64,000 nt of DNA from Streptomyces sp. ISL-43 (lineage in GTDB: Bacteria; Actinomycetota; Actinomycetes; Streptomycetales; Streptomycetaceae): assembly GCF_018614195.1 (NCBI RefSeq), contig NZ_JAGGOT010000002.1:366230-430229 (forward strand), in the 5' to 3' direction. The translations under genes were made by a program, and so were the position numbers. This document shows positions 56,449 to 64,000 of the stretch, in pieces. Every line of letters begins with the position of its first letter. Position 1 is the first letter of the stretch. The notes beneath the pieces were generated by a model. It was given only the letters and a program-made list of their open reading frames with translations. It ran no database searches and was not told where the DNA came from.

Positions 56449-57756
56449 TCACCCCCAGGATCCGCTGGGGCGGTAGCCGAAGGGAACGAGCTCCTCGATG
56501 CAGGAGATCGGAGCGTGCGGGACGACCCGGCCGTCGGTGGTCTCCGCGAAGACCTCGCTGGAGAGCACGCGGCCGTCGACCCCGTTCACCTCTCGTACGG
56601 AGGTGACGACGCGGCGGAGCGTGCCGCCGCTCTGGAAGGCGTTGCGGCGCTCGACGAAGACCACGAAGTTGATGGCTCCGGCGACCAGCATCTGGCTGGC
56701 CTCGATGGGCAGCCGTTCGGCGGCCTGCAGCGCGTAGGTGGAGATACGGCTGAAGACCTCGCTGGAGCTGTTGGCGTGGATCGTGGAGAGGGAGCCGTCG
56801 TTGCCCTGGGACATCGCGTTGAGCATGGTGACGATCTCGTCGCCGAGCACCTCGCCGACGATGACCCGGGAGGGGTTCATACGCAGCGAGCGGCGCACCA
56901 GCTCGGACATCATGATGGCGCCCTGGCCCTCGGAGTTGGGCAGCCGCTCCTCGAAGGCCACGACGTTGGGGTGCAGCTCCGCGAACGTGTCGAGGCCGAG
57001 CTCCAGGGCCCGTTCCACCGTGATCAGGCGTTCGTGTTGCGGGATCTCGTTGGCGAGCGCGCGCAGCAGCGTGGTCTTGCCGGCGTTGGTCGCGCCGGCG
57101 ATCATGATGTTCTTGCGGGCGCGGACGGCGCAGGACAGGAAGTGGCCGAGCTCCGGGGTGAGGGTTCCGTTGCCCACCATGTCCGACATGAAGACCTTGC
57201 CCATGCGGGACCGGCGGATCGACAGCGACGGCCGTCGCGTCACGTCCATGACCGCCGACAGGCGGGAGCCGTCGGGCAGTCGCAGGTCGAGCTGCGGGTT
57301 GGCGGAGTCGAAGGGGCGCGAGGAGAGGCCGGAGTAGGCGCCGAGGACCTGGATGAGTTCGACGAGCTCCTCGTCGGTCTCGGCCACCGGGTCGGCCCGG
57401 ACCTCGCTGCCGTTCGCGTACCCGACGAACACCTGGTCACAGCCGTTGATGTCGATGTTCTCGACTTCGGGGTCGTCGAGCAGCGGCTGCAGCCGGCCGA
57501 CCCCGAAGAGCGCGGCGTGCACGGCGGCCGCGAACTGCTCCTCGGTCTCGGCGTCGAAGGGGGTGCGGCCCGCGTTGATCTCGCCGCGGGCGTAGTCCTC
57601 CAGGATCTGGGCGATGACGGCGCGGGCGTACTGCCGCTCGTCCTCCCCGGACATCTGCATGAGGCCCGACAGCTGGTCCACGCGGCGCTGTTCGGCGATC
57701 CGGTCGCCGGCCTCCTGCCGGAAGCGCTTGACGAGCTGATGGTCCACCGCGCTCAT
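56449..57756 (-). CDS. tadA: Tad pilus assembly ATPase TadA (CpaF-like)
   Basis: Secretion ATPase that powers Flp pilus assembly, 435 aa from the ATG at 57756, overlapping the tadZ-like stop (ATGA). Walker A is GATNAGKTT (221-229). Walker B and the His box are in the stretch MMSELVRRSLRMNPSRVIVGEVLG and STIHANSSSEVFSRI. The N-terminal domain includes VENIDINGCDQVFV. Typical of the CpaF/TadA clade of PilT-like ATPases. Confidence 0.93.
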   Translation of the reverse strand: MSAVDHQLVKRFRQEAGDRIAEQRRVDQLSGLMQMSGEDERQYARAVIAQILEDYARGEINAGRTPFDAETEEQFAAAVHAALFGVGRLQPLLDDPEVENIDINGCDQVFVGYANGSEVRADPVAETDEELVELIQVLGAYSGLSSRPFDSANPQLDLRLPDGSRLSAVMDVTRRPSLSIRRSRMGKVFMSDMVGNGTLTPELGHFLSCAVRARKNIMIAGATNAGKTTLLRALANEIPQHERLITVERALELGLDTFAELHPNVVAFEERLPNSEGQGAIMMSELVRRSLRMNPSRVIVGEVLGDEIVTMLNAMSQGNDGSLSTIHANSSSEVFSRISTYALQAAERLPIEASQMLVAGAINFVVFVERRNAFQSGGTLRRVVTSVREVNGVDGRVLSSEVFAETTDGRVVPHAPISCIEELVPFGYRPSGSWG

Positions 57757-58598
57757 CGGGCCATGCCCGGTGCCGCGCCCGACGGACCCTGGGGAGCGGC
57801 CCACACGGCGCCGTACTGCTGGTTCAGATCGAAGGAGACCTGCCGGGCGGACCGGATCAGCAGGGACTTGTCCAGTCGGCCCCGCCGGCGCCCGGCCAAC
57901 TGGTCCGCCCCCTGCGGGTCGTACGCGAGGGAGCCGACCACGCGGATGCCCGAGTGCGAGGCGACCAGCATGTCGTTGACCTGGCCGACCACCCTGGCGG
58001 AGTCCTTGGGGTCGGCCACCAGCAGTACTCCGATCAGCGGGGTGCCGAGCTGTCCGGCGCCGCGCTGGGAGCCGTGCAGCCGGGCGGACAGCGCGAGGGC
58101 CCTGTCCCGTACCCGGGCGATGCTCTCGGGCTGCGTTCGGCCGACCAGCAGCACCAGGCTGGCATGGGCGAAGAGCTCCAGCGCGGGGCCGTCGCCGCCG
58201 ATCCGGCCGCAGTCGGCGATGACGTCGGCGGGCGCGTGCGGGGACTCGGCGAGCGAGGCGAACGCCCGGCCGAGCAGCGGCCACTGGCCGACGAGGCCGG
58301 CGGACTGCTCGGACGAACCGATGCCGACGAGTACGTCGAGGCCGCCGGACATCGTCTGCGCGTGGTCCCAGAGCTGGTCCGGGGCGAGGCCGCGACGCGC
58401 GGTCGCGGCGATCGACAGCATGCCGGAGTTGGGGTTGAGCGGTCCCCCGTGGGAGGCCGCGCCGCGGTATACGAGGTCGCCGCCGGCGGGGTCCGCCTCC
58501 GCGAGCAGCGTGCGCCGCGGCCAGACGGCCGCGAGCGCGACCGCCGCGGTGGTCACACCGGGTGACCCCTTGTCGGCGGCGAGTGCGATGAGCGCCAT
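57753..58598 (-). CDS. TadZ/CpaE-like MinD-family protein with changed P-loop
   Basis: 281 aa. It has the MinD/ParA layout: N-terminal LIALAADKGSPGVTTAAVALAA, then DVIADCGRIGG and ALVLLVGRTQPESIARVRD-type strands (LVLLVGRTQP). The P-loop reads KGSPGVTT where ATPases of this class have KGGxGKTT, so the second Lys is replaced by Val. TadZ proteins position the pilus machine at the pole; loss of the canonical Lys suggests altered or absent ATP hydrolysis. It overlaps tadA by four bases. Confidence 0.82.
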   Translation of the reverse strand: MALIALAADKGSPGVTTAAVALAAVWPRRTLLAEADPAGGDLVYRGAASHGGPLNPNSGMLSIAATARRGLAPDQLWDHAQTMSGGLDVLVGIGSSEQSAGLVGQWPLLGRAFASLAESPHAPADVIADCGRIGGDGPALELFAHASLVLLVGRTQPESIARVRDRALALSARLHGSQRGAGQLGTPLIGVLLVADPKDSARVVGQVNDMLVASHSGIRVVGSLAYDPQGADQLAGRRRGRLDKSLLIRSARQVSFDLNQQYGAVWAAPQGPSGAAPGMAR

Positions 58599-58626
58599 GT
58601 CTTCTGCTTTCCTGTGCGCCCGTGAA

Positions 58627-59334
58627 TCAGCCGGAGGCCGACGGGATCAGCACCAACGAGACCTGGCCGGCCGCGGCCGCCTGGGTCAGTGGCGCGATCT
58701 CATTGGCGCTGACCATGACGGTGACGGGCAGATTGCCGCTGCCGATGGTCTTGCCGTCGCCGACGAAGACGTCGTTGACCTTGGCGTCACGCACGAGCAG
58801 CGTGTTGGCCTCGGCCGCGCCGTTGCCCGCGGGCTTGGTGGCGTCGGCGCTCACCCGGTAGGCGGCGACGTGATCGCCGGCCTTGAGCCCGGAGGGGTAC
58901 TGGCCGTCCTTGAGGGAGAGGCCGACGTAGGCCTTCCCGTCCGGCAGGCCCTTGCCCTCCGAGAACATCTCGCCGATCGCGACGGTGCCCTTGACCAGGG
59001 AGTTCTTGGCCTGGAGCGCCTTCAGCGCCTCCCGCTGCTCCCACCGGACGTAGTGGACGGCGGGGTCGTCCGCCACCAGCACGGGCGTCATGGTGTCGTC
59101 ACTCACGGACTTGCCCGCGGGGACGTCCGCCGAGATCCGGACGACCTCGATCCGCTCACCGGCCCGCAGGACGAGCACGGTGGCCCCGAGGGCACCGACG
59201 AGGATGAGCAGAACCGCCAACGCGGCCAGCGCGGGCTTGCGTTCCCGCCCCGAGGAGGGCAGACGCTCACCAACGCCCTGGGCGGACCCGGAACCCCTGT
59301 GGCTCGCCCCACCCGAACGTTCCTGGACCTTCAC
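58627..59334 (-). CDS. SAF-domain pilus assembly protein (CpaB/RcpC-like)
   Basis: 235 aa from the GTG at 59334, with GGGGAG upstream; an ATG at 59376 is an alternative. One membrane helix (ALAALAVLLILVGALGATVLVL, about 36-57) is followed by a SAF domain (RISADVPAGKSVSDDTMTPV, VGLSLKDGQYPSGLKAGDHVAAY). Proteins of this class occur at the start of tad operons and may bind peptidoglycan or guide the pilus. It is the first gene of the operon 49115-59334. The upstream promoter region is AT-rich compared with the surroundings. Confidence 0.82.
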   Translation of the reverse strand: MKVQERSGGASHRGSGSAQGVGERLPSSGRERKPALAALAVLLILVGALGATVLVLRAGERIEVVRISADVPAGKSVSDDTMTPVLVADDPAVHYVRWEQREALKALQAKNSLVKGTVAIGEMFSEGKGLPDGKAYVGLSLKDGQYPSGLKAGDHVAAYRVSADATKPAGNGAAEANTLLVRDAKVNDVFVGDGKTIGSGNLPVTVMVSANEIAPLTQAAAAGQVSLVLIPSASG

Positions 59335-59585
59335 TCCACCGCTCCCCAGTGCACTACCACAGACAAAATCGGTCATTCTCTAACAGAACAAAGCCTGTTG
59401 GAGACTTTACCGAACCATAGAAAAAGTAAGCTGATCGCACGGTAGCAGTAGCACATAAGCGCCTCAAGGCGAGTCCGCCCCAGCGGGACCCAGCGGCGCA
59501 TAAATGAGTACGCGTACTCAGACGGCGCCCCCTCCCGACCGGGAGGATGGTCCCCGAACAGCCCGCCAGCCGGAGGGAACCCGCG

Positions 59586-59948
59586 ATGCACACCCCACCA
59601 CCCGGCCCGCCCCGGCCGCCCACCCGCCCCCACGGAGCCTGGTACGCCGCCCCGGCGGCACTGCTGCTCGCCGCCCTCGCCCTCACGGGTATCGGTGTGA
59701 CCACGGGCCTGGTGCTCACCGCGGGCAAGCACTTCGTGTGCGACGCCACCACCGAATGCGCGAAGACCCCGTACGAGCCGGGCTACGCCGATCCCGCTTG
59801 GCCGCACTGGCCCTTCATCGCCGCGGCGGTGTGCGCGTGCGTCGCAGGCGTCACATTCGCCGCAACCCTCCTCGCCCGGCGGCGCAGCAGCCTATCGAAC
59901 GGGATCCAATCCCCTTCGCCCTGGCGAAACCATTCACCGCGCGGGTAG
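59586..59948 (+). CDS. Small two-helix membrane protein, unknown function
   Basis: 120 aa from the ATG at 59586, with GGAGGGAA eight bases upstream. A Pro-rich N-terminus precedes a helix (APAALLLAALALTGIGVTTGL), a short loop with two cysteines (FVCDATTECAKTPYEPGYADP) and a second helix (PFIAAAVCACVAGVTFAATLL). Two helices and a Cys-bearing loop suggest an exported hairpin. Divergent from the tad operon. No family recognised. Confidence 0.65.
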   Translation: MHTPPPGPPRPPTRPHGAWYAAPAALLLAALALTGIGVTTGLVLTAGKHFVCDATTECAKTPYEPGYADPAWPHWPFIAAAVCACVAGVTFAATLLARRRSSLSNGIQSPSPWRNHSPRG

Positions 59949-59993
59949 CGTCAGACAGCTTCAGATGACCCTCGCCCCACCAGGAGCCGCCCA

Positions 59994-60644
59994 GTGAACC
60001 GCCGCACTTTGCCCGTTGCAGTCGCCGCCGCGGCAACTGTCTCCCTTCTCCTAACCGCATGCGGCGGAGGCGACGACAAGACCAACGACAAGATCGCGGG
60101 CTCGGAACAGAGCGCGCCGCCGTCGGCGTCGGCGTCGCCGAGCGCGAGCCCGTCGGACGTGACGGGGCGCCCGAAGATCACGCTGCCGGCGGACTTCAAG
60201 AACGAGTTCGAGGGCTGGACCACCGGCGACCCCGTGAAGGACGCCGTACTGACCGACGTCACTCACCGCATCAACGCCACCGACGCGGCTATCGCCAGCG
60301 ACGAACCCGCCTCTCCCGCCATCCCCTTCTACTACCAGCGCGACGCATTGATCGGCGCCGACAAGTGGATCGCCGACTACAAGAAGGACGGCCTGACCGT
60401 CACCGGGACGATGCGCTTCTTCAGCCCGAAGATCGAGGTCTTCAGCGCGAGGTCCGCCGCCGTCACCTACTGCTCTGACGACACCAAAGCATTCAACAAG
60501 GACAGAAAAACGGGCAAGGTCGACATGAGTGCATCGAGCAGCCCCTATGTCACCTACAGCACCGCGCTGGAGAAGAACGACAAGGGGATCTGGCAGACCA
60601 CTCGGCTCGACTCGAAGAGGGGGGACAAGACATGCGCGCCGTGA
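59994..60644 (+). CDS. Putative lipoprotein, first of a coupled pair
   Basis: 216 aa from the GTG at 59994, with AGGAG upstream. The signal peptide ends in a lipobox LLTAC (Cys23), followed by a Ser/Ala/Pro linker (QSAPPSASASPSASPSD). The mature domain (KITLPADFKNEFEGW onwards) resembles Streptomyces lipoproteins encoded next to secreted proteins of the following type. Two cysteines (TYCSDD, KTCAP) could pair. It overlaps the next gene by 13 bases, so the two are translated together. Confidence 0.72.
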   Translation: MNRRTLPVAVAAAATVSLLLTACGGGDDKTNDKIAGSEQSAPPSASASPSASPSDVTGRPKITLPADFKNEFEGWTTGDPVKDAVLTDVTHRINATDAAIASDEPASPAIPFYYQRDALIGADKWIADYKKDGLTVTGTMRFFSPKIEVFSARSAAVTYCSDDTKAFNKDRKTGKVDMSASSSPYVTYSTALEKNDKGIWQTTRLDSKRGDKTCAP

Positions 60645-61678
60645 CCGATGTCGGCCGGCGGGTGATGGTGGCAATGACAGCCACGACGGTGGCTCTCATA
60701 CCAACCGCCGCGATGGCCGGGACTGAACGACCTGGCGGCGGCGATCAGGGCGGGACCCAGACGGGTGGCGGGCAGAGCGCCGGAAAGCTCACGTCGTTCG
60801 TCCAGACCACAGGTGACAAGAGGGAGCCGGGCGCCAAAAGCGAAGGCTTCACCGCCGAAGGCAACTGGACCCCGCCCGCCTGCTGGTACGAGCCTCGCTC
60901 GCCCGAGCAGCTCAAGGCGTACATCGAAGCCGTCTACAACGAGACGGCGAACACGCCCGGCCAACTGCCCCACGCGGGGGCAGCCGTCGCTCAGTTCAAG
61001 CAAATATACGAGGACGGCGAGTACAAGAACTACAACCTCGACAAGGCTGGTCAGGGCGCCTTCTGGGTGGGCGTCCGGGCAGAGGGGCGCGAGCTCGAAC
61101 CCGCCGCCCAGGCATGCAATGACCTGCCCCGCTGGGTCGACAACGGAGCTGCGCCACCCCAGAACGCCATCACGCCCGAAATGCTGGGGCGGATCGCCTA
61201 CGGCGAGATCAACCTGCCGCAAACCAAGGTCAGCCTGGCTCCGGCCGGTAACACCAAGGTCAACCTCGGCACTTGGGCCTGGCTCGACAAGGGCGTCTTC
61301 AACGACAAGAGCGTCACTGCCACGCTCAACGCGGGTGGCGTGACCATTTCGGCGACCGCCACCGCCAGACCCGCGTCCGTCCGCCTGAAGCCCGGGACTC
61401 AGGACGCCACGCTCCACCCCGGCTCCGGTGAGTGCGCGTTCAACCCCGGCGGCGGGGCCGGCGTTCCGTTCGCCGCGGGCTCCGAGAACCAGACCCCGCC
61501 CTGCGGGATCACCTACCTGCGCTCCTCCGGGAACGGCACGTTCCCGCTGCAGGCCTCCGTCACCTGGAATGCCGGCTGGACCGGCAGCAACGGCCAGCGA
61601 GGCGGCCTCCCCTCGGGCGCCATGGAGGGCGAGCCCCAGAACGTGACGGTCCAGGAGATCCAGGCCGTCAACCGCTGA
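60632..61678 (+). CDS. Secreted protein of a conserved Streptomyces family, unknown function
   Basis: 348 aa from the ATG at 60632. A signal peptide ends near residue 29 (PTAAMAG). The motif GNWTPPACWYEPRSPEQLKAY, the YKNYNLDKAGQGAFWVGV stretch and the C-terminal TVQEIQAVNR are, as I recall, typical of Streptomyces proteins annotated loosely as enoyl reductase and found in type VII secretion-like clusters; no Rossmann motif supports the enzyme name. Four cysteines (PACWY, QACND, GECAF, PPCGI) probably form disulfides. It is translationally coupled to the lipoprotein before it. Confidence 0.72.
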   Translation: MRAVTDVGRRVMVAMTATTVALIPTAAMAGTERPGGGDQGGTQTGGGQSAGKLTSFVQTTGDKREPGAKSEGFTAEGNWTPPACWYEPRSPEQLKAYIEAVYNETANTPGQLPHAGAAVAQFKQIYEDGEYKNYNLDKAGQGAFWVGVRAEGRELEPAAQACNDLPRWVDNGAAPPQNAITPEMLGRIAYGEINLPQTKVSLAPAGNTKVNLGTWAWLDKGVFNDKSVTATLNAGGVTISATATARPASVRLKPGTQDATLHPGSGECAFNPGGGAGVPFAAGSENQTPPCGITYLRSSGNGTFPLQASVTWNAGWTGSNGQRGGLPSGAMEGEPQNVTVQEIQAVNR

Positions 61679-61689
61679 CGACGCGACTG

Positions 61690-61725
61690 CCGCCGCCCCC
61701 CAGGGACACCCTGGCGGGCAGCGGC
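61690..61725. terminator. Hairpin between convergent genes
   Basis: CCAGGG and CCCTGG pair around ACA, with further GC-rich pairing outside that has one bulge. It lies 12-47 bases after the secreted-protein stop. Confidence 0.45.
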
Positions 61726-61733
61726 ACTGCCGT

Positions 61734-62525
61734 TCAGCCGAGTTCCGAGCCCTCCGGCAGGAGGTCGGCGATCATCTGCCACAGCTCCTTGGCGTTGGTC
61801 CGGCGGACCCGCAGCGGGCTCTCCAGGGTGACGTCACCCTCGCGTACGGGCTCCACAGGCAGCTCGCGGACCCAGTAGCCCTCCAGCCCGCAGTCCCAGA
61901 CCGCCAGACCCGTGAAGGTCGGCTCGGGGTTCTCGACGTGGGCGTTCTTCCACACCACCGTCATCCGCCACATGCAGTTGAGCTGCGCGAGCACCTCGAC
62001 CAGGCGCTCGGGGGCGCCGGTCTCCGCCGCGACCTCCTCAGTGTCACGACGCCCTGGCTGGCCTCCATGCGCACCATCAACGCGTCGAGCCCACCGGTGG
62101 TCGCGGTGATCACCTCGGCGAGGTCGGCGCCCTCCAGGATGTCGCCGTGCAGGTCGACGCTCCGGGCAAGGGCCGGCACGAGCAGGGGCGCCTCGACGGG
62201 GACGTACTCGGACTCTTCCTCGCCGGGCCAGCCCTCGTGCACGAAGACGAAGTCGTTGCCGATCACCGCGCCGCTCTCCAGGACGCCCTGGGGGCCGGTT
62301 ATCTCCGTACGGACGATCACACCCGGCTCCAGCAGCGTGGACACGAGCGGGTAGAGCTCGCCCGTGAGGAGGCCATCGGCGTCGACCATGCTGGCTGCCC
62401 GGAGTTCGGCCAGCGCCGTTTCGAGCTCGGCGGGCACCGCCTCCTCCTCGACGAGGAGGCCGAGCACGCTGATGTGGGAATCGGCGAGGCGCAGTCGACG
62501 GCGCGCGGCGTCAAGCGAAGGGCAT
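61734..62525 (-). pseudogene. Frameshifted gene, possibly EspG-like
   Basis: Reconstructed from two shifts. The ATG at 62525 has AAGGA seven bases upstream but reads only MPFA before a stop. Removing one C from the CCC just after it gives MPSLDAARRRLRLADSHISVL, continuous with the frame starting at 62467. That frame in turn runs into an Arg/Pro/Ser-rich stretch near 62045-62065. A further one-base shift there joins MVRMEASQ to GRRDTEEVAAETGAPERLVEVL and the C-terminal part ending ADLLPEGSELG (61734). The intact product would be about 260 aa. The pattern of an AxxMVDADGLL block and long beta strands resembles ESX chaperones of the EspG type, but that is tentative. Confidence 0.6.
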
Positions 62526-62561
62526 TTTTAATTCCTTTGATACAAAGACAGTTTGGATAGC

Positions 62562-63152
62562 TCAGAAATCCGGCAGATCCGCCCGGCTCAGCATTCGCCC
62601 GGGCAGGGAGTACAAAGCGCCACCGAAAGTGAGGTTGCGGGTGTACATGCTCTGCAGCGCGATCGCGAGAGCGACGTCGACATTGTCGATGTTTCCCTGC
62701 GCGACGCCAGAGATCTTCCTGGGGTGTCTCCACTCGGAACGAGTCGTGGTGATGCTGGCGCCGTCGCGCAGGAGCACGTGCTGACGCTTTCCGGCGAGCA
62801 CCTGGTAGCGGTAGTCGCGCCCCCACACGTTGATGTGCAGGGCGCGTCCGCGCCGGGTCAGGGCCAGGCGGCGTCGCTTGAACAGCGCCGGCCACTCATT
62901 GACGTTCAACTGCATATCGGCCATCCGCAGGTAGTTGCGGAATCCTATGGAGATGTAGGTGACGGCCGGGAAATTCTCGCCCCAGGCAGCTCCGAGGAGC
63001 AAGTTGGCATCACGGTCGACCCGCTGCATCGGAAACTTCAGCTCGATGGATCCGAATCCGGGCACGGATCCTGACCATGCATGGGTGGACGCCTTGTAGA
63101 CGAGCTCCTCGGTGGCGCCCGCGTAGGAAAGTTCAAATGAGATGCTATGCAT
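62562..63152 (-). CDS. Conserved hypothetical protein, possible immunity or partner protein
   Basis: 196 aa from the ATG at 63152, with AGGGGCG upstream. No signal peptide or membrane helix. The N-terminal part (ISFELSYAGATEELVY, then STHAWSGSVPGFGSIELKFPM) looks beta-rich; a basic middle (FKRRRLALTRRGRALHI) and a helical end (NIDNVDVALAIALQSMYTRNL) follow. It is intact, while a paralogue immediately upstream (63240-63489) is deleted in the middle. Tandem copies after a secreted-protein gene suggest an immunity-like role. I do not recognise a characterised family. Confidence 0.65.
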   Translation of the reverse strand: MHSISFELSYAGATEELVYKASTHAWSGSVPGFGSIELKFPMQRVDRDANLLLGAAWGENFPAVTYISIGFRNYLRMADMQLNVNEWPALFKRRRLALTRRGRALHINVWGRDYRYQVLAGKRQHVLLRDGASITTTRSEWRHPRKISGVAQGNIDNVDVALAIALQSMYTRNLTFGGALYSLPGRMLSRADLPDF

Positions 63153-63239
63153 TCGGCGCCCCTCGGTCGAATGGGTCGATTTAGTGGTCCGCCCGCCCGC
63201 GGCTCCGGCTCGGCCGGGCCACGGTCCGGGAAAACGGAG

Positions 63240-63489
63240 TCACATCACGTCGAACCTACTGAAGAACTGCCCTGGCCGGGAATGCGCCCCCGAGAGCCGC
63301 AGGTTGCGCGTGTGGACGCCTTCCAGCATGGCGGCCAGGGCGACATCGAGCCCGTCGACCTGCCCCTGCGCGGTGCCGGGAACGTCGGCGGAACGGGCCC
63401 GAAGCCGCCACCGCGCCGGACCATGAACAGGTGAGCCCGGCAGAGTGGTGCGTGTTGTCGCAGGCCACGTCTGCGAGCTCGATGCGTAC
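63240..63489 (-). pseudogene. Deleted paralogue of the gene at 62562-63152
   Basis: The N-terminal piece (RIELADVACDNTHH...CSWSGAV) aligns with the start of the intact gene (SISFELSYAG...HAWSGSV). The C-terminal piece, in another frame, reads VPGTAQGQVDGLDVALAAML then EGVHTRNLRLSGA, close to the intact ISGVAQGNIDNVDVALAIAL. About 340 bases from the middle are missing at a junction near 63410-63425. The expected start codon reads GTA (63489-63487) after AAAGGGCACC. Confidence 0.65.
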
Positions 63490-63508
63490 GGTGCCCTTTC
63501 GGCGACTC

Positions 63509-64000
63509 TCAGTCGAACGGGTTGTATTTGCTCACCAGATTCTTGGCGCCGTCGGCAAGTTTGCCCGCCCCTTTCTTGATCGCGTCATTCGCCCTATCCA
63601 CTCCGTCCGCGACCTTCCCGCCGAACTCTGCTATTTTCTCCCGGTTGTCCCAGATCGAGAGCCCGGCATAGACCGCTCCGGTGACCACTGCCGCACCGAT
63701 CGTCATCGGGTTGGGGGAATCATCGCCGCTGTCATCGAGGCGTTGAATGCCACGCCCGAGACCTGCTTCGCGTAGCCGAGCTTGTCCGCCTTGAAGGCCT
63801 CGACCGGATTGCCCTTCTGGTACAGCTCGTAAGCCCCCCATCCGGTTGCGGCGACACTGCCCACGATGCCGGTCGCGCGCCAGAAGCCCGCCGTATGCAG
63901 GGAAGTCCCGGCTCCCGTAGCGAACTTCGACAACACGCCGCCATTGACCTGGCGCCCGCGTTCGTCCCGACCTTTGGCGGTCAGCAGGCCGAGGCCGCCG
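63509..64000 (-). pseudogene. C-terminal part of a large secreted (type VII-like) protein, frameshifted, runs off the window
   Basis: From the right edge the frame reads GGLGLLTAKGRDERGRQVNG, LSKFATGAGTSLHTAGFWRA and KLGYAKQVSGVAFNASMTAA, then meets a stop right after a CCCCC run near 63715. Adding one C restores NPMTIGAAVVTGAVYAGLSIW, followed by DNREKIAEFGG and a Lys/Gly/Ala helix ending KNLVSKYNPFD (63509). Small-residue helices and the gene neighbourhood resemble the C-terminal part of WXG100-type or other T7SS-associated secreted proteins. No toxin domain is visible at this end. The start is outside the window. Confidence 0.55.

Overview
The window is high-GC (about 70 percent) actinobacterial chromosome, most probably Streptomyces. 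The evidence is codon use, GTG/TTG starts with GGAGG-type ribosome sites, a complete 14-gene nuo operon plus the start of a second complex I cluster, futalosine-route menaquinone genes (mqnC), a Tad pilus locus with a LysM-BTAD protein, and many perfect GC hairpins between genes. From memory, not from a search, the order matches the S. coelicolor region around the two nuo clusters.

Layout. 1-275 (minus) is the start of a second NuoA. 431-4147 holds two paralogous NarL-type histidine kinases and one response regulator. 4292-7334 is korAB, a 2-oxoacid:ferredoxin oxidoreductase. 7518-13460 is mixed: an NmrA-like reductase, RarD, a secreted M28 aminopeptidase, a small gene behind a DasR-like palindrome, a Fic-like toxin with a ribbon-helix-helix antitoxin, and a LolA-like exported protein. 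13713-22304 holds a long-chain polyprenyl diphosphate synthase, a POT transporter, a CocE-type hydrolase, a HAD phosphatase, fumarylacetoacetase, an unknown exported protein and a Uma2-like protein. 22377-38295 (minus) is nuoA-N, translationally coupled almost throughout, with a near-perfect Rex operator upstream. 39172-43346 has an NlpC/P60 hydrolase, small exported proteins and a VapBC pair inserted beside the 3' end of a geranylgeranyl-reductase-like gene, leaving direct repeats. 43408-49008 is a menaquinone region (menJ-like, glutaminase, menG, a degenerate amidohydrolase, mqnC). 49115-59334 (minus) is a Tad/Flp pilus operon. 59586-64000 is an accessory tail of exported proteins and decaying genes that looks linked to a type VII-like secreted protein, which runs off the right edge.

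The genes converge on respiratory energy metabolism. KorAB makes reduced ferredoxin, two complex I systems feed menaquinone, and polyprenyl synthase, MqnC, MenG and a MenJ-like reductase make and finish the quinone. Rex (NADH/NAD+ sensing, rex gene not in this window) probably controls nuoA-N. The kinases and regulator between nuoA2 and korAB may control the ferredoxin side. The Tad locus is a separate surface-appendage unit.

The points most worth a second look are: (a) VapBC flanked by 46-bp near-identical copies of the neighbouring gene's 3' end, with a third decayed copy; (b) the right-hand tail, where an intact gene lies beside a deleted paralogue and two genes are broken at short C runs; (c) a shared 12-bp palindrome before both histidine kinases; (d) the altered acidic motif of the second NuoA; (e) the membrane LysM-BTAD protein inside the Tad operon. 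No CRISPR array, rRNA, tRNA, complete insertion sequence or replication origin was recognised.
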